A stretch of DNA of 64,000 bases from Acidobacteriota bacterium (GTDB taxonomy: Bacteria; Acidobacteriota; Thermoanaerobaculia; Multivoradales; JAGPDF01): positions 1 through 64,000 of the forward strand of contig JACTMI010000014.1 in the NCBI GenBank assembly GCA_014584695.1, given 5' to 3'. Under the pieces are notes generated by a model, which saw nothing but the letters and a program-made list of their open reading frames with translations, had not been told where the DNA came from and made no database searches. Of this stretch, positions 8,278 through 17,309 are shown piece by piece. Both the position numbers and the translations under genes were made by a program. Positions within the stretch are counted from its first letter, which is position 1. Each line of letters opens with the position of its first letter.

Positions 8278-9099
8278 ATGGCATTCCAAGGATCACTTCG
8301 CGAGCTGCCGCTGCCCGACATCATTCAGCTGGTGGCGGTGTCGGGCAAGACCGGCGTGTTCGTGCTGCGCAACGGAGCCGACACCGGTCGCATCTTCCTC
8401 GACCGCGGGCAGATCGTCCACGCCACCAGCGGCACGCTCGAGGGCGAGCAGGCCGTCTACGAGCTCGCCCGCTGGCTGACCGGGGACTTCGTCTTCACGC
8501 CGGGCACCGAGGCCGAGCTCCGGACGGTCGACAAGTCGAACACGAACCTGCTGATGGAAGCGGCGCGGCAGATCGACGAGTGGAAGATCCTGTCGAAGAA
8601 GATCGGCTCGACCCGCATGGTTCCGGTGTTCGCGCCCAGCTCGGGCGCGACGTCGGTGTCGTTCACCGCGGGCGAGTGGTCGGTGGTGTCGCGGGTCGAC
8701 GAACGGCGCAACATCGAGGAGATCGCCGCCGCGCTCGGGCAAGGGGCGTTCGACGTCTGCAAGGTGATCTACGGACTGCTGACTTCCGGCGTTCTGGCCC
8801 TCAAGGAGGACCTGCGCAAGCTGCCCCTCGATCGGGTGCAGCGGATGAGCGGCGAGGAACAGACACGCCTGGCCGATCAGGTGCACCGGCTCGCCCAGCA
8901 GATGCTGGCCGGGCAGGAGCGGATAGGTGACCTCGACTCCGCGCTGCGCCTCTGCCGGGCCGAGATGGAATCCGGTCGCGGCGTCGACGCGCTGATCGAC
9001 CTGGTGCGCTCCGAGGAGAAGCTGGTGTCGGCGGCCCTCGGGCCGAATCAGGCCAAGGCGTTCCTGGACAAGGTCACGCTGTTCTTCCAATCGAGCTAG
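8278..9099 (+). CDS. DUF4388 (PATAN-type) domain protein
   Basis: 273 residues. The N-terminal 100 or so residues match DUF4388: FQGSLRELPLPDIIQL, KTGVFVLRNG, GRIFLDRGQIVHA and then a WLTGDFVF segment. The central part (about 115-185) resembles a winged-helix-like DUF4388 companion, and the C-terminus is helical. Such proteins are frequent in Acidobacteria and Myxobacteria and are associated with gene regulation and MglA-type polarity or motility systems, but no biochemical role is established. It is cytoplasmic, with no signal peptide. The ATG lacks a close Shine-Dalgarno; GGAGAG is about 15 bases upstream. Confidence 0.8.
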   Translation: MAFQGSLRELPLPDIIQLVAVSGKTGVFVLRNGADTGRIFLDRGQIVHATSGTLEGEQAVYELARWLTGDFVFTPGTEAELRTVDKSNTNLLMEAARQIDEWKILSKKIGSTRMVPVFAPSSGATSVSFTAGEWSVVSRVDERRNIEEIAAALGQGAFDVCKVIYGLLTSGVLALKEDLRKLPLDRVQRMSGEEQTRLADQVHRLAQQMLAGQERIGDLDSALRLCRAEMESGRGVDALIDLVRSEEKLVSAALGPNQAKAFLDKVTLFFQSS

Positions 9100-9191
9100 C
9101 CACTTCCGAACGACCGGCACGCATCGTGCTTTATCGTGGAGCAGGGATCGGGTGGCGGGAGTCGCGTCCCTGGACGAAGAGGAGAACCCAC

Positions 9192-10346
9192 ATGAGAAGC
9201 CGACTTCTGATCCTGACCGTGGCCGCAACGCTCGCCGCCGCCGCGCCGGTCGTGGCCGGCTGGGACGAGGGCGTCGCCGCTTTCAAGGCGAAGAACTACG
9301 CTCAGGCCGCCAAGGAGTTCGAGGGCGTGGTGGCGGAGAAGCCGGACTGGGCCAACGGCCACATGATGCTCGGCCGCTCGCTGCTCAAGACGGGCAAGAA
9401 CCAGCAGGCGATCGCCGCGCTGCGCAAGGCCTACGACTTGAGCCCCGGCGACATCGGCATCCAGCTCGCGCTGGCGCAGGGCTACCTCGAAGCGAACATG
9501 GCCGGGGACGCCGCGCAGCTGCTGGGCCGGATGAGCTCGGCCTCGCTGTCGAAGGAGCAGCAGGGCGTCTACCAGAAGCTCTACGCCATGGCGCTCGACA
9601 AGAGCGGCCAGGGGGACCGCGCCGCGCAGGAGCTGGCCAAGGCCGCCGCGGCCCAGCCCAACGACGCGAACCTGCAGTTCCAGTATGGCGCGGCCGCGCT
9701 CAACGCCGGCAATCTCGCCGCCGCCCTGCCGGCGCTCGAGAAGGCGGCGCGGCTCGACGCGCGGGACGCCAACAAGCTCAAGGCCTACGTCCAGGCCCTG
9801 ATTCGCAGCGCGCGCGAGTCGAGCGGCGCCGCCAAGGACCAGGGCTACGCCAAGGCCGCGGAGGCGGCACGGCAGTTGGTCGGTCTCAACGCCTCCTACG
9901 ACCACCTGCTGCTGCTGGGTGAAACCCAGCTCGGGGCCAGCCAGTACGACGCCGCGATCGCGACCTTCGCGCAGGCGTCCGGCAAGAACGCCAACGACTG
10001 GCTGCCGTTCTTCTACACCGGCCAGGCCCAGACCGCCCGCCAGGCCTATCCCCAGGCGGTCGAGTCGCTCCAGAAGGCGCTGCCCAAGGCCGGCCGCACC
10101 GAGGACAAGAACAGGATCTACAAGCAGCTCGGGTTCGTCTACGAGAAGCAGACGAACTTCGAGCAGGCCAAGGCCGCCTACCGCAGCGCCGGCGACGCCG
10201 CGGGCGTCGAGCGGGTGCAAGCCAACCAGGACATCGCCAAGCACAACGCCGAAGCGGCCGAGGAAGAAAAGAAGCTGGCCGAGCTGAAGCGGGCCCAGGA
10301 GGAGGCGCGCAAGGCGCTCCAGCAGGCCGCGCCGCCGCCGTACTGA
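9192..10346 (+). CDS. Exported TPR-repeat protein
   Basis: 384 residues from the ATG at 9192, which has GAGGAGA eight bases upstream; reading further upstream only adds non-coding sequence before the signal peptide. An N-terminal signal peptide (about 1-22, ending AAPVVAG) is followed by about eight helix-turn-helix TPR-like repeats (ALRKAYDLSPGDIGIQLALAQGYL and similar) and a charged Glu/Lys-rich C-terminal helix. It is predicted to be periplasmic, probably a scaffold for protein contacts. A good terminator follows at 10380. Partners cannot be inferred from the neighbours. Confidence 0.85.
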   Translation: MRSRLLILTVAATLAAAAPVVAGWDEGVAAFKAKNYAQAAKEFEGVVAEKPDWANGHMMLGRSLLKTGKNQQAIAALRKAYDLSPGDIGIQLALAQGYLEANMAGDAAQLLGRMSSASLSKEQQGVYQKLYAMALDKSGQGDRAAQELAKAAAAQPNDANLQFQYGAAALNAGNLAAALPALEKAARLDARDANKLKAYVQALIRSARESSGAAKDQGYAKAAEAARQLVGLNASYDHLLLLGETQLGASQYDAAIATFAQASGKNANDWLPFFYTGQAQTARQAYPQAVESLQKALPKAGRTEDKNRIYKQLGFVYEKQTNFEQAKAAYRSAGDAAGVERVQANQDIAKHNAEAAEEEKKLAELKRAQEEARKALQQAAPPPY

Positions 10347-10379
10347 GCCGAGCCGGCCCGAGCCGGACCGCGGTCGTCG

Positions 10380-10403
10380 AGGGGAGCCCGAGGGCTCCCC
10401 TTT
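10380..10403 (+). terminator. Intrinsic terminator after the TPR gene
   Basis: AGGGGAGCC (10380-10388) pairs with GGCTCCCCT (10393-10401) around a CGAG loop, and a short T-run overlaps the end of the stem. It lies 34 bases after the TPR stop codon. Confidence 0.7.
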
Positions 10404-10531
10404 CGCCTCCTGCGCCCGCCGTGTCCGCTCCGGCGACGGCGCGCGAATCCCACCGGCTGACCCGCGGTGGCGAAGGGGAGGGCCCCCCCACCTGTGCTAC
10501 ATTCCGGACGGTGATGTCGATGGAGGTGCCC

Positions 10532-11848
10532 ATGCGAAATCGAATCGGAATCGGCCTGCTCACGCTCGCCCTGGCGGCGGCGCCGGCGGTCAGCCAGCAG
10601 GCATCGGCCCCGTCCGTGACCGGCGAGACGGGCCTGTTCACCTTGCTCGATGGACAGACGCTGCCCCAGGGCAAGTGGTCCTTCGGCATCTACTACAACA
10701 ACTGGGATCGCCTGGTGGCGCCGATTCCCGGCGGGGGGCTCCTGGCCCCGCTCTCCGACGACTGGGACTACGACTGGAACCGTCTCTCGGCGAGCTTCGG
10801 CTACGGGATCACGGACCGCTTCGAGCTCTCGGTGATGCTGCCCTGGGAGGATCTCTCGGCCTCGGACAACAACCGGCTCGGCTACGTCAACGGCCGGCTG
10901 TTCGAGAACCGCATCGACGGCTCGGGCATCGGCAACGTACGCCTGGGTGGCAAGTACCGCGTCTTCGGCGGGCCGGAAGCCGAACGCTCGATGGCGGTGA
11001 ACGCCTTCATCGAGCTGCCGACCGGCGACGAGGAGGAGGGGATCGTCACCGGGGACACCGGCTGGGGCCTGGGGGCCAACTGGAACCTCGGCACGCGCTG
11101 GGTCCTCGGCGTCGGCTATCGGGATCCAGGGGATGCCGACCGCTTCGACGTCGCCCAGGAGTTCACCGCCGGCGTCGGCTACGTGGCGACGCTCAACGAC
11201 CGCTTCGACTGGATCACCGAGCTCGCGGCGACGCTCTACCAAGGTGGTGACTCGCGGCCCGACGACGCCTTCGACCTGACCACGGGCGGCCGCTACTGGT
11301 TCGGAGACGGCAAGACCTGGGCGGTGAACTTCGGGCTCCGGCTCGAGCTCGCGCAGCTGTCCGACACCGACGAGCACTGCCCGATCGGCGGCCTGCTGGG
11401 CCTCACCTTCATCCCGCGCCTGGCCGGCGGACCGCAACCGCCGCCGCCCCCGCCGCCGCCGCCGCCGCCGCCGCCCCCGCCGCCGCCGCCGCCGCCGGCG
11501 CCGCGCCAGGAGGTGCGGGAGACGATCCACTTCACCCCGAGCAGCGCGCGCCTGTCGAACATCGCCAAGGCCAAGCTCGACGAGGTCGCGCTGCGGATGA
11601 AGCAGGACCCGGCGGCCACCGCCCTGATCGTCGGCTACACCGACAGCACCGGCTCGGCGGCAACCAACCAGCGGATGTCGCAGCAGCGCGCCGAGGCGGC
11701 GCGGCAGTACCTGGTCTCGCGGCACGGCATCGACGCCAGCCGCATCTCGGTCGAGGGCAAGGGCGCGGCCGACCCGGTGGCGCCCAACGACACGGCGGCC
11801 GGCCGCAAGGAGAACCGGCGGGCGGTGATCGTGGTCCAGCTCGGCTGA
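10532..11848 (+). CDS. OmpA-family outer membrane protein with poly-proline linker
   Basis: 438 residues. A signal peptide (1-22) is followed by a region of about 270 residues rich in alternating aromatic strands, typical of an outer-membrane barrel. Then come about 20 consecutive prolines (near residues 303-325) and a C-terminal OmpA/Pal domain (about 330-438) containing IHFTPSSARL, VGYTDSTGS and the NRRAVIVV end that binds peptidoglycan. It should anchor the outer membrane to the cell wall while forming a channel. GGAGGT five bases before ATG 10532 fixes the start. A TACATT at 10498 may be the -10 box. A strong terminator follows. Confidence 0.9.
   Translation: MRNRIGIGLLTLALAAAPAVSQQASAPSVTGETGLFTLLDGQTLPQGKWSFGIYYNNWDRLVAPIPGGGLLAPLSDDWDYDWNRLSASFGYGITDRFELSVMLPWEDLSASDNNRLGYVNGRLFENRIDGSGIGNVRLGGKYRVFGGPEAERSMAVNAFIELPTGDEEEGIVTGDTGWGLGANWNLGTRWVLGVGYRDPGDADRFDVAQEFTAGVGYVATLNDRFDWITELAATLYQGGDSRPDDAFDLTTGGRYWFGDGKTWAVNFGLRLELAQLSDTDEHCPIGGLLGLTFIPRLAGGPQPPPPPPPPPPPPPPPPPPPPAPRQEVRETIHFTPSSARLSNIAKAKLDEVALRMKQDPAATALIVGYTDSTGSAATNQRMSQQRAEAARQYLVSRHGIDASRISVEGKGAADPVAPNDTAAGRKENRRAVIVVQLG
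11437..11512 (+). repeat. CCG/CCC trinucleotide tract encoding poly-proline
   Basis: About 70 bases of almost uninterrupted CCG and CCC codons encode the proline hinge between the barrel and the OmpA domain. The tract could change length by slippage without breaking the frame, because the unit is three bases. Confidence 0.85.
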
Positions 11849-11875
11849 GGGGGCGCTCGAAGCCGCGCTGGTCCG

Positions 11876-11915
11876 ACGCCCCGCGCGCACCGTCGCGCGG
11901 GGCGTCGTCGTCTTT
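11876..11915 (+). terminator. Intrinsic terminator after the ompA-like gene
   Basis: A perfect 12-bp stem, 11876-11887 (ACGCCCCGCGCG) with 11894-11905, and a six-base loop are followed by CGTCGTCTTT. It separates the ompA-like gene from the convergent ftsX, whose stop codon begins at 11915-11917. The stem could serve both directions. Confidence 0.75.
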
Positions 11916-12822
11916 CAGCGCGGCCGGCCCTCGTCGGGCAGCCCTTCGCGGCCGAGCGAGACGACGCTACCGACCAGTCCAGCCAGCGCCCCGAACGCGA
12001 GCAGGAGCGCGATCTCCGCCGGCGAGAGAAACCTCGCGGCCACCGCTTCGGCGATCAGCGACTCGGCGATCCGGGGGCGCAACCCGCTGTAGGCGGCGAA
12101 CAGCGCCGCCACCGCGAGGGCGGCGCCGATCAGCCCCTGCAGCACGCCCTCGAGGTAGAAGGGCCCCCGGATGTAGAACTCGGTGGCGCCGACCAGCCGC
12201 ATGATGGCGATCTCTTCCCGGTAGAGCAGCGCGGTGAAGCGGACGACGCTCGCGATGGTGAAGATCGAGGCCCCCAGCAGGACCGCCGAGAGCGTCCAGC
12301 CGAGAGCGCGGACGAACGCCAGCGTCCGCTCGACCTGCTCGATCCAGTCCCGATCGTCGTCGACCGCCTCGACACCGGGGCGCTGGCGCAACTGCTCGAC
12401 CCAGGCCCGGAACTCGGCGCTGCGCGGCCCGGCGTCGGCCGCCGCGAGGCGGGCCTCGATCGAGGTCGGCAGCTGGCCCTCGCCGCCCTCGGCCACTAGC
12501 GCCGAGAGGCTGGGGAAGGAGCGCTCGAACCGCCGGCGCGCCTCGACCGGATCGATCACCTCGGCGCCCGTGACCCAGGGCGCCCGCACCAGCTCGGCCG
12601 CGAGCGCCGGCGCGTCCGCCGCGCGGTCGAGAAAGACCACGAAGCGCGCCTCCTCGCGCCACGCCGCCACCGACTCGGCGGCGTTGCGACTGACCAGCAG
12701 CAGGACGCCCGCGAGCAGCAGGCTGACCGCGATGGTCAGCACCGCGAGCGTGCTCACCCGGGCGCTGCGGCGAAGCGAGACGAGCGCCTCGCGGAGGAAA
12801 TAGCGCAGCGCCTGGAGAAAGG

Positions 12823-12826
<4 letters not shown>
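11915..12826 (-). CDS. ftsX: Cell division protein FtsX
   Basis: 303 residues with the FtsX plan: a membrane helix near 25-48, an extracytoplasmic loop of about 130 residues, and three C-terminal helices ending near 290, including the conserved LVGATEFYIRGPFYLEG region. With the ATPase FtsE it forms a type VII ABC complex that activates peptidoglycan hydrolases at the septum rather than transporting a substrate. Its ATG overlaps the ftsE stop by four bases, so translation is coupled. Confidence 0.95.
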
Positions 12827-13563
<737 letters not shown>

Positions 13564-13584
13564 CGCGCCACCGGATCGGAGGCC

Positions 13585-15054
13585 CTACGACGGCGGCGCC
13601 ACCGGCGCGCCGGCGAGCGCGCCGCGCAGCAGCTCCCGAACCTGTTGCGGCGCCGCCCGCCCGCCGGAGCGCTTCATCACCTGACCGACCAGAAAACCGA
13701 GCACCTTCTCCTTGCCGGCGCGCAGCTCGGCGACCTGCTCGGGGTGCGCGGCGAGCACCTCGTTCACCCAAGAGGCGAGCTGGCCGGCGTCCTGGATCTG
13801 AGCGAGTCCGAGCCTCCGGGTCGCCGCGCGGGGCGTCTCGTCGCCTTGCCAGAGTGCGGCGAAGACGCTCTTGGCGGCGCTCGCCGACAGCTCGCCCGAG
13901 TCGATCAGCGCCAGCAGCTCGGCGAGCCGCTCGGGCGCCAGCGCCGCCTCGATCGTCAGGCGGCGCTCCTTCACCTCGCGCGAGACCTCGTTGCGGATCC
14001 AGTTGCCGACCGTGCGCGGCGGCGTCGGTGCCGCCGCGGCGACGCAGCGCTCGAAGTAGTCCGCGAGCGCCGGCGTGGCGGTGAGCTCGCGCGCGTCGGC
14101 CTCGGGCAGCGCGTAGGCGGAGATGAAGCGCGCGCGACGCCGCCACGGCAGCTCCGGCAAGGCGGTGGCGAGGCCGGCGAGCCGCTCGGCGGTGAGCGCG
14201 AGCAGCGGCAGGTCCGGCTCCGGGAAGTAGCGGTAGTCGTGGGCGTCCTCTTTGCCCCGCAGCGGACGGGTCTCGCCGCGCTCGGCGTCGAAGCCGCGCG
14301 TCTCTTGCACGACCTCACCGCCGGCGTCGAGCAGCTCGGACTGGCGCGCGATCTCGGCCTCGAGCGCCCGCGCGACGTTCTTGAACGAGTTGACGTTCTT
14401 GATCTCGGTCTTGGTGCCGAGGCGAGCCTCGCCCCGGGGCCGCAGGCTGACGTTGGCGTCGCAGCGCAGGCTCCCCTCCTCCATGTTGCCGTCGGAAACA
14501 CCGGTGTAGAGGAGCACCTGGTGCAGCGTCCGCAGGTAGTCCTCGGCCTCGGCGGGCGAGGCGAGGTCGGGCTCGGAGACGATCTCGACCAGCGGCACGC
14601 CGCAGCGATTGAAATCGACGTAGGAGTGACCCTCGAGCGGCCCGCCGCCGGGGCGCTCGTGGAGGAGCTTGCCGGCGTCCTCCTCGAGGTGCAGGCGGTG
14701 GATGCGGACCCGCTTGTCGTGGAGCGACAGCGGCAGCGCGCCGCGCTCGGCGAGTGGCCGGTCGTGCTGGCTGATCTGATAGCCCTTGGGCAGGTCGGCG
14801 TAGAAGTAGTTCTTGCGCGCGAACTGCGACAGCGGCTGGACTTCGCAGCCGAGCGCGAGGGCGAGTCGGGCAGCGAGGTCGACCGCGGCGCGGTTGAGCA
14901 CCGGCAGCGTCCCCGGGTAACCCAGGCAGACCGGGCAGACGAGAGAGTTCGGCTCGGCGCCGAAGCGGTTGGGACAGCGACAGAAGATCTTGGTCCGCGT
15001 CGCCAGCTGGACGTGGACCTCGAGGCCGATCACGGCTTCCCAGGGGCTCCGCAC
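13585..15054 (-). CDS. gatB: Asp-tRNA(Asn)/Glu-tRNA(Gln) amidotransferase subunit B
   Basis: 489 residues, full length for GatB. It binds misacylated Glu-tRNA(Gln) or Asp-tRNA(Asn) and catalyses the kinase and transamidation steps with GatA and GatC, which are not in this window. Visible signatures are VIGLEVHVQL, CPVCLGYPG, DLPKGYQISQ and DYRYFPEPDLP, with the C-terminal YqeY-like helical tail. The start is GTG at 15054 with no Shine-Dalgarno; a TAGACT box lies eight bases upstream, so the mRNA is probably leaderless. It is divergent from yfiH. Confidence 0.96.
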   Translation of the reverse strand: MRSPWEAVIGLEVHVQLATRTKIFCRCPNRFGAEPNSLVCPVCLGYPGTLPVLNRAAVDLAARLALALGCEVQPLSQFARKNYFYADLPKGYQISQHDRPLAERGALPLSLHDKRVRIHRLHLEEDAGKLLHERPGGGPLEGHSYVDFNRCGVPLVEIVSEPDLASPAEAEDYLRTLHQVLLYTGVSDGNMEEGSLRCDANVSLRPRGEARLGTKTEIKNVNSFKNVARALEAEIARQSELLDAGGEVVQETRGFDAERGETRPLRGKEDAHDYRYFPEPDLPLLALTAERLAGLATALPELPWRRRARFISAYALPEADARELTATPALADYFERCVAAAAPTPPRTVGNWIRNEVSREVKERRLTIEAALAPERLAELLALIDSGELSASAAKSVFAALWQGDETPRAATRRLGLAQIQDAGQLASWVNEVLAAHPEQVAELRAGKEKVLGFLVGQVMKRSGGRAAPQQVRELLRGALAGAPVAPPS

Positions 15055-15062
15055 GGGGCGCG

Positions 15063-15112
15063 AGTCTACCGTAGCGCCCGATCGCGCCCGGGCGCTCCCG
15101 GGCCTCTAGAAT
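15063..15112. promoter_or_regulatory. Divergent -10 boxes for leaderless gatB and yfiH
   Basis: On the minus strand TAGACT (15068-15063) lies eight bases before the gatB GTG. On the plus strand TAGAAT (15107-15112) lies eight bases before the yfiH ATG at 15121. Neither gene has a Shine-Dalgarno and neither box has an obvious -35. The spacing puts the transcript start at or next to each start codon. Confidence 0.6.
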
Positions 15113-15120
15113 GACCTCGC

Positions 15121-15816
15121 ATGCGCGTCGAGTCGAGCGTCGAGGAGCTCGCGCCGCAACCCGAGCGGTGCGCGGGTGCCCTGCTCTGGCGGGCGCGTGA
15201 AGCGGGCGTCGCGCTCTGCTTCGTGGGCCGCGGCGCTCCGGCGCGAGACGCCGCGACGGCCCTCCTGCCCGCCGGGATCGCGCCAGCGTGGCTCCACCAG
15301 GTCCACGGTGCGCGCGTGGTCACGGCGCGGCCGGGGGCCTGCGGCGAAGGCGACGCGCTGGTCGTCGACCGGCCGGGTGTCGCCGCGACGGTGGCGGTGG
15401 CCGACTGCGTGCCGGTGCTCTTGGCCGGTGCCGGGCGAGCCGCCGCGGTCCACGCCGGGTGGCGGGGCATCGCCGGCGGCGTCGTCGCCGCCGCGCTGGC
15501 CGAGATCGGCGGCGCGGCGGTCGCCTGGGTCGGCCCGGCGATCGGCCCGTGCTGCTACGAAGTGGGCGAGGAGGTGGCGCGAGCGGTCGCGGCGGCGAGC
15601 CAGCCGTCGGTGCGCCGGCCCGGCCGGGGCGACCGGCCGCACCTCGATCTCGCCGCCGCCGTCGCCTGCCAGCTCGCCGCCGGCGGCGTCGGCCGAGTGA
15701 GAGTCCTCCGCCACTGCACGCGCTGCCGCTCGGAGTGGCTCGAGAGCCACCGCCGCGACGGTCTCCAGGCCGGGCGAAACCTCGCCTGGATCTGGCTGGA
15801 GGGCGAGGCGGGCTAG
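15121..15816 (+). CDS. yfiH: YfiH-family purine nucleoside phosphorylase / polyphenol oxidase-like protein
   Basis: 231 residues of the multicopper-oxidase-like laccase domain family (YfiH/YlmD/LACC1). The metal site is recognisable: H62 in HQVHG, C96 in ADCVPVLL and H111 in VHAGWRG, with GPCCYEVG further on. Members act on purine nucleosides (adenosine and inosine phosphorolysis or deamination), and some were first described as polyphenol oxidases. It is cytoplasmic with no signal peptide. The 3' end overlaps the convergent rlmN by four bases. It is probably leaderless. Confidence 0.88.
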   Translation: MRVESSVEELAPQPERCAGALLWRAREAGVALCFVGRGAPARDAATALLPAGIAPAWLHQVHGARVVTARPGACGEGDALVVDRPGVAATVAVADCVPVLLAGAGRAAAVHAGWRGIAGGVVAAALAEIGGAAVAWVGPAIGPCCYEVGEEVARAVAAASQPSVRRPGRGDRPHLDLAAAVACQLAAGGVGRVRVLRHCTRCRSEWLESHRRDGLQAGRNLAWIWLEGEAG

Positions 15817-16907
15817 CGGCTGCCCGCCGGTTTGCCGGTGGTTCCGGCGCGCCGGGCGATCGGGCCGCGCGGTGCGCGAGCGAAGGCGCGCAGCTGACCG
15901 CAGGCGGCGGCCACGTCGTGGCCGCGTCGGCGGCGGACCGTGGCGGTCAAGCCGTGGCGCGCGAGCCGATCGCGGAAGGCGTCGACGGCGGCATCGGCCG
16001 GCGGCTCCATCCACGCGGGCAGCACGGGGTCGGCGTTGAACGGGATCAGATTGACCTTGCTCGGCAGGCCGCGCAGCAGCCGCGCGAGCGCGTCGGCGTC
16101 CCGGGTGGCGTCATTGAAGCCGGCGAGCAGGAGATACTCGATCGTGATCCGGCGCCGCGGCTCGAGCGGGTAGGCGCGCAGCGCCGCCATCAGGTCGGTC
16201 AGCGGGTAGACGCGGTTGATCGGCATCAGCGCGGAGCGCCGCTCGTCGTCCGGGGCGTGCAGCGAGATCGCGAGGTTGGGCCGCTTCGGCCACTTTCCGA
16301 GCGCCGCGATCCCGGGCACGACGCCGGCGGTCGAGATCGTGACGCGGCGCGGCGAGATCCGCTCTCCCAGCACCGCGAGGGCATCGCCGACCGCGGCGAG
16401 GTTCATCAGCGGCTCGCCCATCCCCATGAAGACGAGGTTGAAGGTCTCCGGCAGCTGCTGGAGCCGCTGGATCAGGAGCACCTGCCCGACGATCTCGCCC
16501 GGGCGCAGGTTCCGTCCGGCGCCCCAGAAGCCGGTGACGCAAAACGCGCAAGCGAGCCCGCAGCCGGCCTGGCTCGAGATGCAGAGCGTGCGCCGACGCC
16601 GGTCGGGGATGTCGACCGCTTCGATCGAGGCGCCGTCGGCGAGCCGGAGCAGGAACTTGGTCGTGCCGTCGGCCGCGGCTTGGCGCTCGGCCACCTCGGG
16701 CAGCGCCAGCGAGAAATCGGCGGCGAGGCGCGCCCGCAGAGCCGCCGACAGGTCGGTCATGGCGGCGAAATCGATCTCGCCCCGCCGGTAGATCGCGTCG
16801 TAGACCTGCCGCGCCCGGAACGGCCGGTCGATCGCCGGCGCCAGCGCCGCGGCCAGCTGCTCGAGCGGCAGCCCGAGCAGCTCGGTCCTCGCCGGGGCCG
16901 CGGGCAT
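15813..16907 (-). CDS. rlmN: Dual-specificity 23S rRNA/tRNA adenine-C2 methyltransferase RlmN
   Basis: 364 residues of the radical SAM RlmN/Cfr family. The cluster cysteines are C116, C120 and C123 in CGLACAFC. The catalytic Cys near the C-terminus is in AAACGQL. FMGMGEPLMN and ISLHAP are family hallmarks. RlmN methylates C2 of A2503 in 23S rRNA and A37 of some tRNAs, using two SAM. It follows the small gene at 16914 by six bases, presumably in one transcript. The C-terminus has about 20 extra Arg/Pro-rich residues. Confidence 0.95.
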   Translation of the reverse strand: MPAAPARTELLGLPLEQLAAALAPAIDRPFRARQVYDAIYRRGEIDFAAMTDLSAALRARLAADFSLALPEVAERQAAADGTTKFLLRLADGASIEAVDIPDRRRRTLCISSQAGCGLACAFCVTGFWGAGRNLRPGEIVGQVLLIQRLQQLPETFNLVFMGMGEPLMNLAAVGDALAVLGERISPRRVTISTAGVVPGIAALGKWPKRPNLAISLHAPDDERRSALMPINRVYPLTDLMAALRAYPLEPRRRITIEYLLLAGFNDATRDADALARLLRGLPSKVNLIPFNADPVLPAWMEPPADAAVDAFRDRLARHGLTATVRRRRGHDVAAACGQLRAFARAPRGPIARRAGTTGKPAGSR

Positions 16908-16913
16908 CGCCTC

Positions 16914-17210
16914 TCAGCCGCGCGGGTGGGAGCGCCGCTTGCGCGTCGGATCGATGCCGACCGAGCGCAGGAAGGCGAGGTCGGCGGCGTCGATCCTGAA
17001 GGTCGGCGCCGGCTCCTCCCGGTGGACCGGCGTGGGCTCGCCCTGGCCGGTGCAATCGAGCGAGAGCTGCAGCGTGTAGCCGGCGCGCTGGAGGCGGTAG
17101 AGCGTGCGGTGCACCTCCGGCGACTCCGCGATGGCGTCGAGCAGCGCGCGCTCGAGATCGCGCAGCAGCGATTGCTTCTTGGCGTCGGGAGTCTGGGTGC
17201 GCCGCGTCAC
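16914..17210 (-). CDS. Small hypothetical protein, leaderless
   Basis: 98 residues from GTG 17210. The N-terminus is charged and helical, with ten-residue helices around LLRDLERALLDAIAESPEV. A short beta segment (YTLQLSLDC) follows, and the C-terminus is basic. No signal peptide or known motif is visible and I do not recognise the family. The frame continues upstream, but an excellent TTGACA-18-GATAAT promoter lies immediately before this GTG, placing the transcript start at the codon. It is the first gene of the rlmN unit. Confidence 0.7.
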   Translation of the reverse strand: MTRRTQTPDAKKQSLLRDLERALLDAIAESPEVHRTLYRLQRAGYTLQLSLDCTGQGEPTPVHREEPAPTFRIDAADLAFLRSVGIDPTRKRRSHPRG

Positions 17211-17216
17211 CCGGGG

Positions 17217-17246
17217 ATTATCGGGTCGCCCTCGAAGCGGTGTCAA
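17217..17246 (-). promoter_or_regulatory. Near-consensus promoter giving a leaderless transcript
   Basis: Minus-strand TTGACA (17246-17241) and GATAAT (17222-17217) are separated by 18 bases. The GTG of the small gene lies six bases after the -10 box, so the start codon is at or next to the predicted transcript start. Confidence 0.75.
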
Positions 17247-17309
17247 ACCGCGCGCTGCGATATCGTCGCCGATCGTGCCGCGCCGACCGCGCGGCGCCGC
17301 TGGCCGACG

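Noticed and set aside
11437-11512. CCG tract as a CRISPR-like or regulatory repeat
   Set aside because: It is in frame and encodes the proline hinge of an OmpA-like protein.
15288-17309. Open plus-strand frame running from yfiH across rlmN into the kinase gene
   Set aside because: It is a shadow of yfiH and antisense to rlmN. Only the part from ATG 17310 has the APH kinase motifs.
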